A stretch of DNA of 64,000 nt from Cognatitamlana onchidii (lineage in GTDB: Bacteria > Bacteroidota > Bacteroidia > Flavobacteriales > Flavobacteriaceae). The DNA is taken from contig NZ_SRWZ01000001.1 in assembly GCF_004804355.1 (NCBI RefSeq), positions 682,001 to 746,000 on the forward strand, read 5' to 3'. Shown here one piece after another: positions 24,386 through 33,152 of the stretch. How positions within the stretch are numbered: the first letter of the stretch is position 1; each line of letters starts with the position of its first letter. The notes under the pieces are model-generated. The model was not told the origin of the DNA. It ran no database searches and worked only from the letters and a program-made list of their open reading frames with translations. The translations under genes and the position numbers were made by a program.

Positions 24386-25993
24386 ATGAACAAGACTTTT
24401 CCTAACATTATATTAGTACTTTTTATTAGTTCTATTTTTATTAATTGTGCCAATAGAGGAACGCCTCAAGGTGGACCAAAAGACGAAACACCTCCTGTTA
24501 TTATTTCGTCCTCACCAGAAAACTACTCAACTAATTTTAAAGGAGACGAAATTAAAATCCAATTTGATGAGTACATAAAAATTGATGACCTCCAAAAACA
24601 ACTCATCATATCACCTCCCATGAAAACACAACCAGAAATTTCTCCGCTGGGGGGGGCCAGTAAATACATCTCAATAAAAATTACAGACACCCTGCAACCT
24701 AACAGCACTTATGCCTTTAACTTTGGCAATAGTATTAAAGACCACAACGAAGGTAATCCATACCCATACTATAGATACGTGTTTTCTACTGGTGATTATA
24801 TTGACTCCCTTTCTGTTAAGGGAGACATTCAAGATGCCCTTCTTACAAAACCCGAAACTTTTGTTAATGTTGGACTATATGAAGTTGACTCGACGTTTAC
24901 CGACTCAATTATTTATAAAGAAGTCCCTAAGTATATAACAAACACATTAGATAGTGCGACCACATTTTCAATTGAAAACATAAAGCCTGGGAAATATATG
25001 CTTATGGCTCTAAAAGATAATAATGGAGATAATAGGTTTCAACAAAACTCTGACCAAATTGCTTTTCACAAAAACTTTATTGAGCTCCCTACAGATTCCA
25101 CATACACCTTAAGACTCTTTAACGAAGCGCTTGACTTTAATGCGAAGCGCCCCAGTTTAATATCTGGAAACAAGATTGCCTTTGGTTATGAAGGCAGCTA
25201 CGAAAACATGAATATTGAATTACTGTCAGAAACACCAGAAGATTTTGATTATAGAATAACTAAAGACAGTAAAACCGATTCGTTACTATATTGGTATAAA
25301 CCTAATCTGGAAGTCGATTCGTTAGTTTTTAAAGTTTCGAACCCCATTTTTAAATTTGAAGAAGAATTTACGGCTAGAATTAGAAACCTAGACAGAGATT
25401 CGTTAAATTTAGATTCAAATCCCAGCGGTGCTATAGGAATTGATGAAGCTTTTGAGATTTCTGCAAACACCCCTCTAATTGAATTTAACAAATCTAAAGT
25501 ATACATAACGGATAGGGACTCTTCTTTGGTAGATTTTACGTCAAATTTTGACACCATAAAAAACACCTATTCATTTAACTTTGATAAAACGGAATCAAAC
25601 AACTATGAAATTCAAATCTTGCCCGAGGCCTTTATTGATTTTTATAACGACACCAATGACACATTGTTTTACACATTAAACACTAGAAAAGAGTCTGAAT
25701 TCGGATATGCTAGATTCACTTTAATAAACGCGCCATTACCAATAATCATTCAACTTACAGACAAGTCTGGAGTTGTTAAAGTTCAACGTATTGTAAAAGA
25801 GCAGGGGGATGTCGATTTTTTAAATATGCCTCCTGGAATATATCCCATTCGCATAATTCTTGATGCCAACGGCAATGGTAAATTCGACACTGGTAACTAC
25901 CTAAAAAAAATGCAACCTGAACGCGTGATTCATTTTAATGAAATTGAAATAAGAGCCGACTGGGGCATACAAGAAACCCTTAGTTTTAATTAA
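24386..25993 (+). CDS. Ig-like (SbsA-type) domain lipoprotein
   Basis: A 535-residue lipoprotein. The signal ends at a lipobox cysteine in INCANRGTPQGGPKDE; the GGPKDETPP stretch followed by an SbsA-type Ig-like domain (about residues 35-135) is a layout I know from Bacteroidota surface or periplasmic lipoproteins. The rest is beta-rich, with two short repeats of the form LKDNNGDNRF and LDANGNGKFD that look like Ca-binding loops. Function unknown. A run of eight G (24649-24656) lies in the coding sequence. The 3' end overlaps the convergent omega-amidase gene by 8 bp. Confidence 0.8.
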   Translation: MNKTFPNIILVLFISSIFINCANRGTPQGGPKDETPPVIISSSPENYSTNFKGDEIKIQFDEYIKIDDLQKQLIISPPMKTQPEISPLGGASKYISIKITDTLQPNSTYAFNFGNSIKDHNEGNPYPYYRYVFSTGDYIDSLSVKGDIQDALLTKPETFVNVGLYEVDSTFTDSIIYKEVPKYITNTLDSATTFSIENIKPGKYMLMALKDNNGDNRFQQNSDQIAFHKNFIELPTDSTYTLRLFNEALDFNAKRPSLISGNKIAFGYEGSYENMNIELLSETPEDFDYRITKDSKTDSLLYWYKPNLEVDSLVFKVSNPIFKFEEEFTARIRNLDRDSLNLDSNPSGAIGIDEAFEISANTPLIEFNKSKVYITDRDSSLVDFTSNFDTIKNTYSFNFDKTESNNYEIQILPEAFIDFYNDTNDTLFYTLNTRKESEFGYARFTLINAPLPIIIQLTDKSGVVKVQRIVKEQGDVDFLNMPPGIYPIRIILDANGNGKFDTGNYLKKMQPERVIHFNEIEIRADWGIQETLSFN

Positions 25994-26765
25994 TTATAAA
26001 ACTATCTCTATCATTTAAAAACTTGAGTTTATTTCGATAAGCTTCAATATGTCGTTTTTCGAGTGTAACGTGTTGAATATGCTGTTCAAATGGTGGTATA
26101 GAAGTAAGTTTTTGCCCAAGGACATCGTAAACAGCAGAGTGGCCAGAATACTCACTACCTACACCGTCAACTCCCACTCTATTCACCCCAATACAATAGC
26201 ACATATTTTCAATAGCTCGTGCTTTTAATAAGGCATCCCAGGCCGAAACTCTTGGTTTAGGCCAGTTTGCTACATAAATAAGCAGATCATAATCTTCAGT
26301 ATTTCTAGACCAAACTGGAAAACGCAAATCATAGCATATTAGTGGGCAAATCTTCCAACCTTTATAATCAATAACCATTTTTTTGGCACCAGCCGTAAAC
26401 ACTTTGTCTTCCCCAACCAAGGTAAAGGTATGGCGTTTATCATAAATCTTGAGACTGCCATTTGGCTCCACAAAGAGCAACCTATTGAAAAAATTATTTT
26501 CCTCTTCGATTACAAGACTTCCTATAATAGCAACGTTTTTTTCCTTTGCTAATTCTTGCATCCATAACACGGTTTCCCCTTTCATGGTTTCAGCAACGTC
26601 TTTGGCATTCATAGTAAAACCACTAGTGAACATTTCTGGAAGAACTACTAAGTCGACCGAAGCCTCTAAATCTTCAATTTTTTTTGCGAATCGCTGCCTA
26701 TTTTCCTTGGGATTTTCCCAAACTAAATCAGCTTGAATTAAAACAACTTGAAGTTCTTTTTTCAT
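25986..26765 (-). CDS. Nitrilase-superfamily omega-amidase (YafV/Nit2-like)
   Basis: A 259-residue carbon-nitrogen hydrolase with the catalytic triad E44 (LPEMFTSGF), K110 (YDKRHTFT) and C144 (ICYDLRFP). The sequence is closest in style to YafV/Nit2 omega-amidases, which hydrolyse 2-oxoglutaramate or 2-oxosuccinamate to the oxo-acid and ammonia. The gene begins 1 bp after a methionine aminotransferase-like gene. That enzyme class makes 2-oxoglutaramate when glutamine is the amino donor, so the pairing supports the role. Confidence 0.9.
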   Translation of the reverse strand: MKKELQVVLIQADLVWENPKENRQRFAKKIEDLEASVDLVVLPEMFTSGFTMNAKDVAETMKGETVLWMQELAKEKNVAIIGSLVIEEENNFFNRLLFVEPNGSLKIYDKRHTFTLVGEDKVFTAGAKKMVIDYKGWKICPLICYDLRFPVWSRNTEDYDLLIYVANWPKPRVSAWDALLKARAIENMCYCIGVNRVGVDGVGSEYSGHSAVYDVLGQKLTSIPPFEQHIQHVTLEKRHIEAYRNKLKFLNDRDSFIIN

Positions 26766-26766
26766 G

Positions 26767-27909
26767 TTAAATTTTATTTAGTATTTCAGCAGCTTGCTTT
26801 AATGTCTCATCTTTTTTTGCAAAACAAAAACGCAACATCTTATTGTCTACATTATTTTCATTGAAAACCGACATTGGTATAGAAGCTAATCTAAACTCCT
26901 TAGTAAGCCTTTTGGCATAATCCACATCATATTCATTGGTAATTTTAGAGTAATCAAGCACCTGAAAATAAGTTCCACTAGAAGGTTTAAACCTAAAACG
27001 AGAATCCTTGATTAGCTTTAAAAAGAGATCGCGTTTTCCCTGATAAAAATTGGCTAAATTGAGATAATGTTTGGGTTCTTTCATATAGTCCGCAATACCT
27101 TTTTGAGTGGGGTGATGCACACAAAAAACATTAAACTGATGCACTTGCATAAATAACGCCATAAGCGGTTTTGGAGCACAACAATAACCCATACGCCAAC
27201 CGGTATTATGAAATGTTTTACAAAAGGATGCCACCACAAAACTCCTTAATTTTAGATCTGGAAACATAGAAGCACTTTGATGTAACAATCCATCATAAAC
27301 CATGTGTTCATAAACCTCATCACTCAACACAATTATATCTGTATCTCTGGTAAGCTTTTGAAGCGCTAGCATATCATCCTTCGAAAACACCATTCCTGAT
27401 GGGTTATGAGGTGTATTAATAATAATCATTTTTGTTCGCTTCGTTATCTTTTCCTTAACCTCTTGCCAGTTTATTTTAAAATCTGGCGCCTGTAATTGAA
27501 CCGATATTGGTTTACCTCCATTAATCTGAACACCAGGCTCATAGCTATCGTAAGCTGGTTTAAAAATAATAACCTCATCATTGGGTTTAATAAAGGTTGT
27601 TAATATTGTAGATATAGCCTGTGTAGCACCAGCAGTAATGGTAATTTCATTTTCGGGATGATAACTCGCGTTGTAAAGCGTTTGAATTTTCTTTGAAATA
27701 GCTTCCCTAAGTTCAAAACTTCCTGCCATAGGTGCATATTGATTATATCCAGAATTCATGGCGTTATTTACTAAATCAATAAGCTTTTGGTCACTACCAA
27801 AATCGGGAAATCCTTGAGAAAGATTAATAGCTCTATACTCTTTAGCCAGACCACTCATTACAGAAAAAATAGTAGTCCCAATATTTGGAAGTTTTGATTG
27901 GTGCCGCAT
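26767..27909 (-). CDS. Methionine aminotransferase-like PLP enzyme (YbdL type)
   Basis: A 380-residue fold-type I aminotransferase. It has the N-terminal INLSQGFPDF motif, the NTPHNPSGMVF asparagine motif, the DEVYEHMVYDG aspartate region, the PLP lysine in SFCKTFHNTGWRMGY, and a C-terminal LRFCFAKKDETL with the carboxylate-binding arginine. This pattern fits YbdL/glutamine transaminase K, which transaminates methionine or its keto acid. It probably works with the downstream omega-amidase in methionine salvage. Confidence 0.9.
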   Translation of the reverse strand: MRHQSKLPNIGTTIFSVMSGLAKEYRAINLSQGFPDFGSDQKLIDLVNNAMNSGYNQYAPMAGSFELREAISKKIQTLYNASYHPENEITITAGATQAISTILTTFIKPNDEVIIFKPAYDSYEPGVQINGGKPISVQLQAPDFKINWQEVKEKITKRTKMIIINTPHNPSGMVFSKDDMLALQKLTRDTDIIVLSDEVYEHMVYDGLLHQSASMFPDLKLRSFVVASFCKTFHNTGWRMGYCCAPKPLMALFMQVHQFNVFCVHHPTQKGIADYMKEPKHYLNLANFYQGKRDLFLKLIKDSRFRFKPSSGTYFQVLDYSKITNEYDVDYAKRLTKEFRLASIPMSVFNENNVDNKMLRFCFAKKDETLKQAAEILNKI

Positions 27910-27934
27910 ATCTGTAAAGTTAAAACAATAAAAT

Positions 27935-29707
27935 CTATACGATATTCATCTTTTTCAATAAAAACGATGCATTCATATTTTTACAAATCCCTGTTTTGAG
28001 CATATAATCAAAATGAAGCTCCTCGTTAACAATTTCAGCATCAAAATAATAGTTTTTTACCACATCCAACATGGCTTCAATTTCGCATAAACTCAAATCG
28101 TGTGTTGCTATAATGCCTGTAGCTTTTGAAGCAACTAATCGTTCTACAAACTTTTTTGATCCAATTGCTTTATCCTTACTATTGGTGCCTTTTAATATTT
28201 CGTCGAGCACAATAAAGTAAGTATCCTTCTGGATTGCGTCTACAATGTATTTTAACCTTGTTAATTCAGAAAAAAAGTATGAACTATCATCTGCCAAAGA
28301 ATCAGAGGTACGCATACTAGTAATTAGTTTAATTGGCTTGTAAATACTTGAGCTTGCACATACAGGCAACCCCATATTGGCCATGACAATATGTAAAGAT
28401 ACTGTTCTTAAAAAAGTACTTTTTCCTGCCATATTAGCTCCGGTAACAATAAAAAATTGTTCCCCATTTATAGTTAAATCACTATCAATTCGCTTATTTT
28501 TATCAAGCAGTGGATGCCCCAAATCTCTAGCATCAATAACCGCACCTGTTTCAATTATTTTAGGATAGGTAAACTCAGGCTTATTGAAAGCATAATTACC
28601 CAAAGAATTGAAAGCATCGAAAAAGGACACAACTTCAAACCAATCGGCTACTTTTTTGTGATAGGACTCAATCCAACGTTCTATCTGGTAGGCGTTCTTT
28701 AAATCGGTTAAAAACAAACCATTCCCAAAAATAGCACCAATTAAATTATTTCTATTATCCAGGGCATCTAAATATTTTGAAAATGTTTTAAACACATGAG
28801 ACGCTTTTTCATTTTCAGCCTGTATCTCTTTTTGTTTTTTAACTAATAAACTAGAAGTAAAGTTTTCATTTTCAATTAGATCTAATAACTCAGCATATTG
28901 CCTAAATGTATCTTTAACCTTGCTAGTGTTTGCTGCTAAAACATTTATTTTCTTGAGATACAGCCCTGAAATTCCCAATCCTAAAACTAGCCAATATCCA
29001 ATGATTGCTTGGTATGTTATGGCATTAAAATAGGTAAGCATCAATATTGTAAGTGATAAAAGGCTGAATACTTGAGGCAACCAAGCCATTAGTTTTTTTG
29101 GTAAAAAAGACTTGTGTTCGCTTAACCAGCCTATAATTTGATTTGCAGGGGTTTCAACCTCAACTAATTTAGAGGTAGCGATATAATACTGACGCCACTG
29201 TGGTTTTAAACACAACTCCTTAATGGCATCCTGCCTGGAAACAATATCATGAATATTGTTGGCTTTTAAATACTCAGCCAACTTTAATGTTCCCTCATTT
29301 ATAGTGGTTCTGTTTATACATTGAAAAAAAGACCCGCGTCCAAACAAATCTATATCTAGACTGTAAAAATGATTTGAATCTTGAAAACTAAGTCCGGAAT
29401 CCCTGTCATAAAAATTACCCAATTCAATGTCAAGCTCCTCTTTATTTATTACTGCAAGTTCCTTTTTAAACGCCTTTTGTTTTTTTAAATCTGTATATTT
29501 TGAAAGTAAATACAAAAAAGAAACAATCCCAATTAGACCAATAAATACAACTAATTTCCATGATGAAAAAAAAATATAAAGCCCAAAACCTGTAACAGCA
29601 AAAACGAATAATCTGAGCATGCTATATGTTAGCATAAGCTTACCTAAACGTTTTTCTTCTAGCTGATACTTGTCTAGATGCTGTTTGTAGAATGTAGTAG
29701 GATCCAT
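27935..29707 (-). CDS. Membrane-associated MutS-like ATPase
   Basis: About 590 residues from the ATG at 29707; an ATG at 29770 would add a 21-residue hydrophobic lead. Two hydrophobic segments lie near the N-terminus and two more around the middle. The C-terminal third is a MutS ATPase: Walker A TGANMAGKST, the SMRTSDSLADDSSYFFSE signature, Walker B IVLDEILKGTNSKD and the ATHD motif. The mismatch-recognition domain of MutS is missing, so it is not a standard repair protein. It follows the Bax-inhibitor gene by about 20-80 bp. Confidence 0.85.
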   Translation of the reverse strand: MDPTTFYKQHLDKYQLEEKRLGKLMLTYSMLRLFVFAVTGFGLYIFFSSWKLVVFIGLIGIVSFLYLLSKYTDLKKQKAFKKELAVINKEELDIELGNFYDRDSGLSFQDSNHFYSLDIDLFGRGSFFQCINRTTINEGTLKLAEYLKANNIHDIVSRQDAIKELCLKPQWRQYYIATSKLVEVETPANQIIGWLSEHKSFLPKKLMAWLPQVFSLLSLTILMLTYFNAITYQAIIGYWLVLGLGISGLYLKKINVLAANTSKVKDTFRQYAELLDLIENENFTSSLLVKKQKEIQAENEKASHVFKTFSKYLDALDNRNNLIGAIFGNGLFLTDLKNAYQIERWIESYHKKVADWFEVVSFFDAFNSLGNYAFNKPEFTYPKIIETGAVIDARDLGHPLLDKNKRIDSDLTINGEQFFIVTGANMAGKSTFLRTVSLHIVMANMGLPVCASSSIYKPIKLITSMRTSDSLADDSSYFFSELTRLKYIVDAIQKDTYFIVLDEILKGTNSKDKAIGSKKFVERLVASKATGIIATHDLSLCEIEAMLDVVKNYYFDAEIVNEELHFDYMLKTGICKNMNASFLLKKMNIV

Positions 29708-29790
29708 TTTAAATAAACTGAGGAGTAAAGAAACAAAAAAAGCCCTGATTTGATTCAAGGCTTCCATCATATATTTATGTTAAAGTTAAT

Positions 29791-30489
29791 TTAATCTCTG
29801 GAAAGAAAAATGCTTAAAACATACCAAAACAATAACATTAAAGATGCAAATAAGCCTAATGCTGCTGGTATATAATCTTCTTCTGAATATTTATGAACCA
29901 AATTAGAAGTTTGATACAAAATAGACCCTGCCGCCAATACGCACATCCCAACAGAAAACCACAATCCCAAATTAAATCCAAATAATACTCCGGCTAAAAT
30001 AAGCCCAATAGCTATAAAAAAACCAACAGTTAGTGCAGATCTTAAAAAGGAAAAATCCTTTTTTGTTACCAAGACTATAGCGGATAGTCCAGTAAACAAG
30101 GATAGGGTAACTATGGCTGCTTGATTTAATAAATCAAAACTCTCGGTATAAGCAATAGCCATATAGATTAATGGTACAAAAATGAACGCCTCCGCTAAGA
30201 TGTAAAGACCATAAGCCAAATATTGTTTATTCTTATCTGGGGTTTTAAGTGCCATCCCTTCAGCATAATTTGTGATAAACATAAACCCTCCAAGCATAAT
30301 CAACCAACGCCAACCTTGTGTCATTGACAGTGCAAAATCAATTATAGCGTCACTTTGAAGTAATAAATACTCAAATAGCACAAATACTAGAACCCCTCCT
30401 GCTACATGCGAATAGGTCTTTTTATAAAACGCCACTTTATCAGTATCTGATAATTGGCCTACCATTAATTTATTCTGAAAATTAGTTTC
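29791..30489 (-). CDS. Bax inhibitor-1/YccA-family membrane protein
   Basis: About 232 residues from the ATG at 30489; the GTG at 30519 would begin inside the leader after a terminator. Seven transmembrane segments fill the protein, with the UPF0005 pattern of FITNYAEGMAL and a C-terminal AALGLFASLMLLFWYVL. Homologues are Ca-leak channels or regulators of membrane proteases such as FtsH. The MutS-like gene follows closely, so the two may be cotranscribed. Confidence 0.88.
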   Translation of the reverse strand, partial: ETNFQNKLMVGQLSDTDKVAFYKKTYSHVAGGVLVFVLFEYLLLQSDAIIDFALSMTQGWRWLIMLGGFMFITNYAEGMALKTPDKNKQYLAYGLYILAEAFIFVPLIYMAIAYTESFDLLNQAAIVTLSLFTGLSAIVLVTKKDFSFLRSALTVGFFIAIGLILAGVLFGFNLGLWFSVGMCVLAAGSILYQTSNLVHKYSEEDYIPAALGLFASLMLLFWYVLSIFLSRD

Positions 30490-30532
30490 CATAAAGTTTT
30501 GTCCGTTAAATTTTCTCACGACAATATATAAA

Positions 30533-30558
30533 AAAGCCTCAAATGACTTTGAGGCTTT
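30533..30558 (-). terminator. Terminator after the Zn-peptidase gene
   Basis: An 11-bp perfect stem (30533-30543 and 30548-30558) with loop TGAC carries a T-run on the minus strand. It separates the Zn-peptidase gene from the Bax-inhibitor gene. Confidence 0.8.
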
Positions 30559-30582
30559 CTGTCTTTATTTCTTCGTGTTCAA

Positions 30583-31278
30583 TTAATCCCTGCCTCCAAA
30601 CACTTGTAATGCCCAATAAAGTAAATTAGCCAAGGCTCCAATGGCCGCAACTAGATATGTTCTGGCTGCCCATTTTAAAGCATCTTCAGAGCCTTTATAT
30701 TCTTCTGGAGTTACCATATTTTTGTTTTTTAACCATGCTAATGCTCTGTTACTAGCATCGTATTCTACCGGAAGCGTAATAAAACTAAATAGTGTAGCGA
30801 ATCCCATAAAAACCACTCCTAATACAGCGACCCACCAGCCTAAACCAATGCCAGCAGCCCCTCCAAGCACTAAACCACCAATAATTAACCACTGAGACAT
30901 CCCAGAAGTAACACTTACCATAGGCACCAAAGTAGATCGCATTTGAAGCCAATTGTATGCCTGAGCATGTTGCACTGCATGACCACATTCATGAGCCGCT
31001 ACAGCTGCCGCTGCTGCATTACGTTGATTGTAAACCGCCTCACTAAGATTAACCGTTTTATTCTTTGGATTGTAATGATCTGTTAAACGTCCTGGCGTAG
31101 AAATTACTTCAACATCATAAATACCATTATCTGCTAGCATTTTTTGAGCAATTTCCGCTCCACTCATACCATTTCTTAACTGTACTTTCGAGTACTTTTC
31201 AAATTTACGTTTCAGGGTGTTACTAACAGCCCAACTAACTAATGCAACGACCCCAATTAATATATAATATCCAATCAT
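30583..31278 (-). CDS. Zinc metallopeptidase (HExxH, membrane)
   Basis: A 231-residue protein of the membrane Zn-dependent peptidase family (Zn_peptidase_2, YugP-like). The zinc motif HECGH is at 96-100, with a hydrophobic N-terminus and two or three more transmembrane segments after the active site. A conserved glycine-rich LTDHYNPKNKTVNLSE strand lies before the motif, as in the family. The substrate is unknown. A -7 element at 31318-31325 gives it its own promoter. Confidence 0.9.
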   Translation of the reverse strand: MIGYYILIGVVALVSWAVSNTLKRKFEKYSKVQLRNGMSGAEIAQKMLADNGIYDVEVISTPGRLTDHYNPKNKTVNLSEAVYNQRNAAAAAVAAHECGHAVQHAQAYNWLQMRSTLVPMVSVTSGMSQWLIIGGLVLGGAAGIGLGWWVAVLGVVFMGFATLFSFITLPVEYDASNRALAWLKNKNMVTPEEYKGSEDALKWAARTYLVAAIGALANLLYWALQVFGGRD

Positions 31279-31317
31279 AATTTCTTTTTTCAGTTTTAAT
31301 TACTTCAATAAATATAG

Positions 31318-31325
31318 CAAAAATA
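31318..31325 (-). promoter_or_regulatory. -7 promoter element for the Zn-peptidase gene
   Basis: Minus-strand TATTTTTG; predicted start near 31313 and a leader of about 35 nt. Confidence 0.5.
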
Positions 31326-31414
31326 ACGCCACAATTTTCTTATGAAAATTTGTCAGTTTCATTAATTATGAAACATAATTTCTTCCTATTTATCTTAAAA
31401 CCTAACTAAAAAAA

Positions 31415-31440
31415 CGCCTTGATCTTTACAGATCAAGGCG
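31415..31440 (-). terminator. Terminator after alanine dehydrogenase
   Basis: An 11-bp GC-rich stem (31415-31425 and 31430-31440) with a 4-base loop ends in seven T on the minus strand, 26 bp past the ald stop. Confidence 0.85.
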
Positions 31441-31465
31441 CTTGTAAACACTTAAATACTAAAAA

Positions 31466-32563
31466 CTAGACACTCATTTCCATGTCGAAAGCTTCAGCTA
31501 TTTCTTTATATACAATATCGCCTTTTACAATATTTAATCCTTTAGATAACGGGACATTTTCCTTACATGCTTTTTCCCAACCTTCGTTAGCTAACTTAAT
31601 AACATATGGTAAAGTTACATTGGTTAATGCCATAGTAGAGGTGTAAGGTACAGCCCCAGGCATATTGGCCACAGAATAGTGAACCACCTCGTCAATGATA
31701 TAGGTAGGATTTTCATGTGTTGTTGGTTTAGTAGTTTCAAAACAGCCTCCTTGATCTACGGCAACATCAACCAAAACAGTACCATGACGCATATCTTTAA
31801 GCATGTCGCGCGTTATTAATTTTGGCGCTTTGGCACCTTTAATTAATACACCCCCGATAATTAAATCGGCATCCTTTATATGTTTTCTAATGTTGTATTC
31901 ACTAGAAAACTCGCTAATAACATTATTTGGCATAGAATCACTAACATAACGAAGCGCTTTCATATTTATATCCATAATCACCACATGCGCTCCTAATCCA
32001 GCAGCCATTTTAGCAGCCTGGTACCCCACAATTCCAGCGCCTAATATTAAAACCTTTGCTGGCGGCACTCCTGGTACACCTCCTAATAATATCCCGCGAC
32101 CTTTTATAGGCTTTTCTAGATATTTGGCTCCCTGCTGAATGGACATTCTTCCAGCTACCTCCGACATAGGAATTAGCAAAGGCAAGGTTCCGTCTGCATC
32201 CTCCACGGTTTCATAAGCAATACAAACAGCTTTGCTATCAATCATCGCTTTTGTTAACACCTCACTAGATGCAAAATGAAAATACGTAAACACAACCTGG
32301 TCTTCCCTAATTAACTTATACTCAGGTTCAATAGGCTCTTTCACCTTTACAATCATTTCGGCTATGGCATAGACCTCCTCAATGGTATTAAGCATAGTCG
32401 CACCAGCACTTACATAATCCTCATCAAAAAAACCACTGTTAAAACCAGCATTCTTTTGTACAAAAACCTCGTGATTTCGTTTTGTTAATTCAAACACTCC
32501 TGAGGGTGTCATTCCCACTCGGTTTTCGTTGTTTTTAATTTCAATAGGAACACCAATTTTCAT
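31466..32563 (-). CDS. ald: Alanine dehydrogenase
   Basis: A 365-residue enzyme of the alanine dehydrogenase/transhydrogenase-alpha family. It opens with MKIGVPIEIKNNENRVGMTP, which carries the substrate-binding arginine, and has the Rossmann motif ILGAGIVGYQAAK and the DVAVDQGGCFET segment. It interconverts L-alanine with pyruvate and ammonia using NAD. Family length fits. A -7 element lies at 32602-32609. Confidence 0.93.
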   Translation of the reverse strand: MKIGVPIEIKNNENRVGMTPSGVFELTKRNHEVFVQKNAGFNSGFFDEDYVSAGATMLNTIEEVYAIAEMIVKVKEPIEPEYKLIREDQVVFTYFHFASSEVLTKAMIDSKAVCIAYETVEDADGTLPLLIPMSEVAGRMSIQQGAKYLEKPIKGRGILLGGVPGVPPAKVLILGAGIVGYQAAKMAAGLGAHVVIMDINMKALRYVSDSMPNNVISEFSSEYNIRKHIKDADLIIGGVLIKGAKAPKLITRDMLKDMRHGTVLVDVAVDQGGCFETTKPTTHENPTYIIDEVVHYSVANMPGAVPYTSTMALTNVTLPYVIKLANEGWEKACKENVPLSKGLNIVKGDIVYKEIAEAFDMEMSV

Positions 32564-32601
32564 AAGCGCAATATTTAATAGTTAATAATTGAAAACGCGT
32601 A

Positions 32602-32609
32602 CAAAGCTA
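32602..32609 (-). promoter_or_regulatory. -7 promoter element for ald
   Basis: Minus-strand TAGCTTTG; predicted start near 32597 and a leader of about 34 nt. Confidence 0.5.
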
Positions 32610-32782
32610 AAACAATTGATTGAAAAATAATCTGTATATTTAAAATATGTTGAAATATATATATCAAATTTAACACATCGTTAAGAATTATATAAAATAA
32701 ATTCAAGCACAAGCCATTTGTTACGTATTTTTCAATAAACTAATACTTCAATAAACAGCGCTAGTTGGAATAGATTTTATTA

Positions 32783-33040
32783 CTATTTTCTGTATTTTAT
32801 TTTGAAGAAAATCAGCAGTGCTGATGATATGAGCGTAATAGAATTTGCGAAAATCATGGAGGGGCTATGCTTTAAAAAACCATAAACTAACCAGCCAATA
32901 ATACCTATAAAAAAGATGATTAGCATAAGCAACGACAAACCCGATACATCTTTTGTTTTCCAGGTTTTGTATACCTGTGGCAGGAAAGCTGCCGTGGTTA
33001 AAATAGCTGCAACAAACCCTATAAGCTCCATATAACCCAT
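32783..33040 (-). CDS. SemiSWEET-type sugar transporter
   Basis: An 85-residue protein of three transmembrane helices with the PQ-loop motif AAFLPQVYKTWKTKDVSGLS near residue 18 and an asparagine in the third helix (FANSIT). This matches bacterial SemiSWEETs, which dimerise to form a sugar pore. The sugar is unknown. It lies alone between leuS and ald. Confidence 0.9.
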   Translation of the reverse strand: MGYMELIGFVAAILTTAAFLPQVYKTWKTKDVSGLSLLMLIIFFIGIIGWLVYGFLKHSPSMIFANSITLISSALLIFFKIKYRK

Positions 33041-33152
33041 TTAAAAAGTAATTTTAACACTATATAAAGAAACCCAAAACCACCGTAGCAAGGGCTAAGG
33101 TTACAATCAAGTAAAACACAAAAAACAAAGACTGTTCTTATTTAGACCTCTA

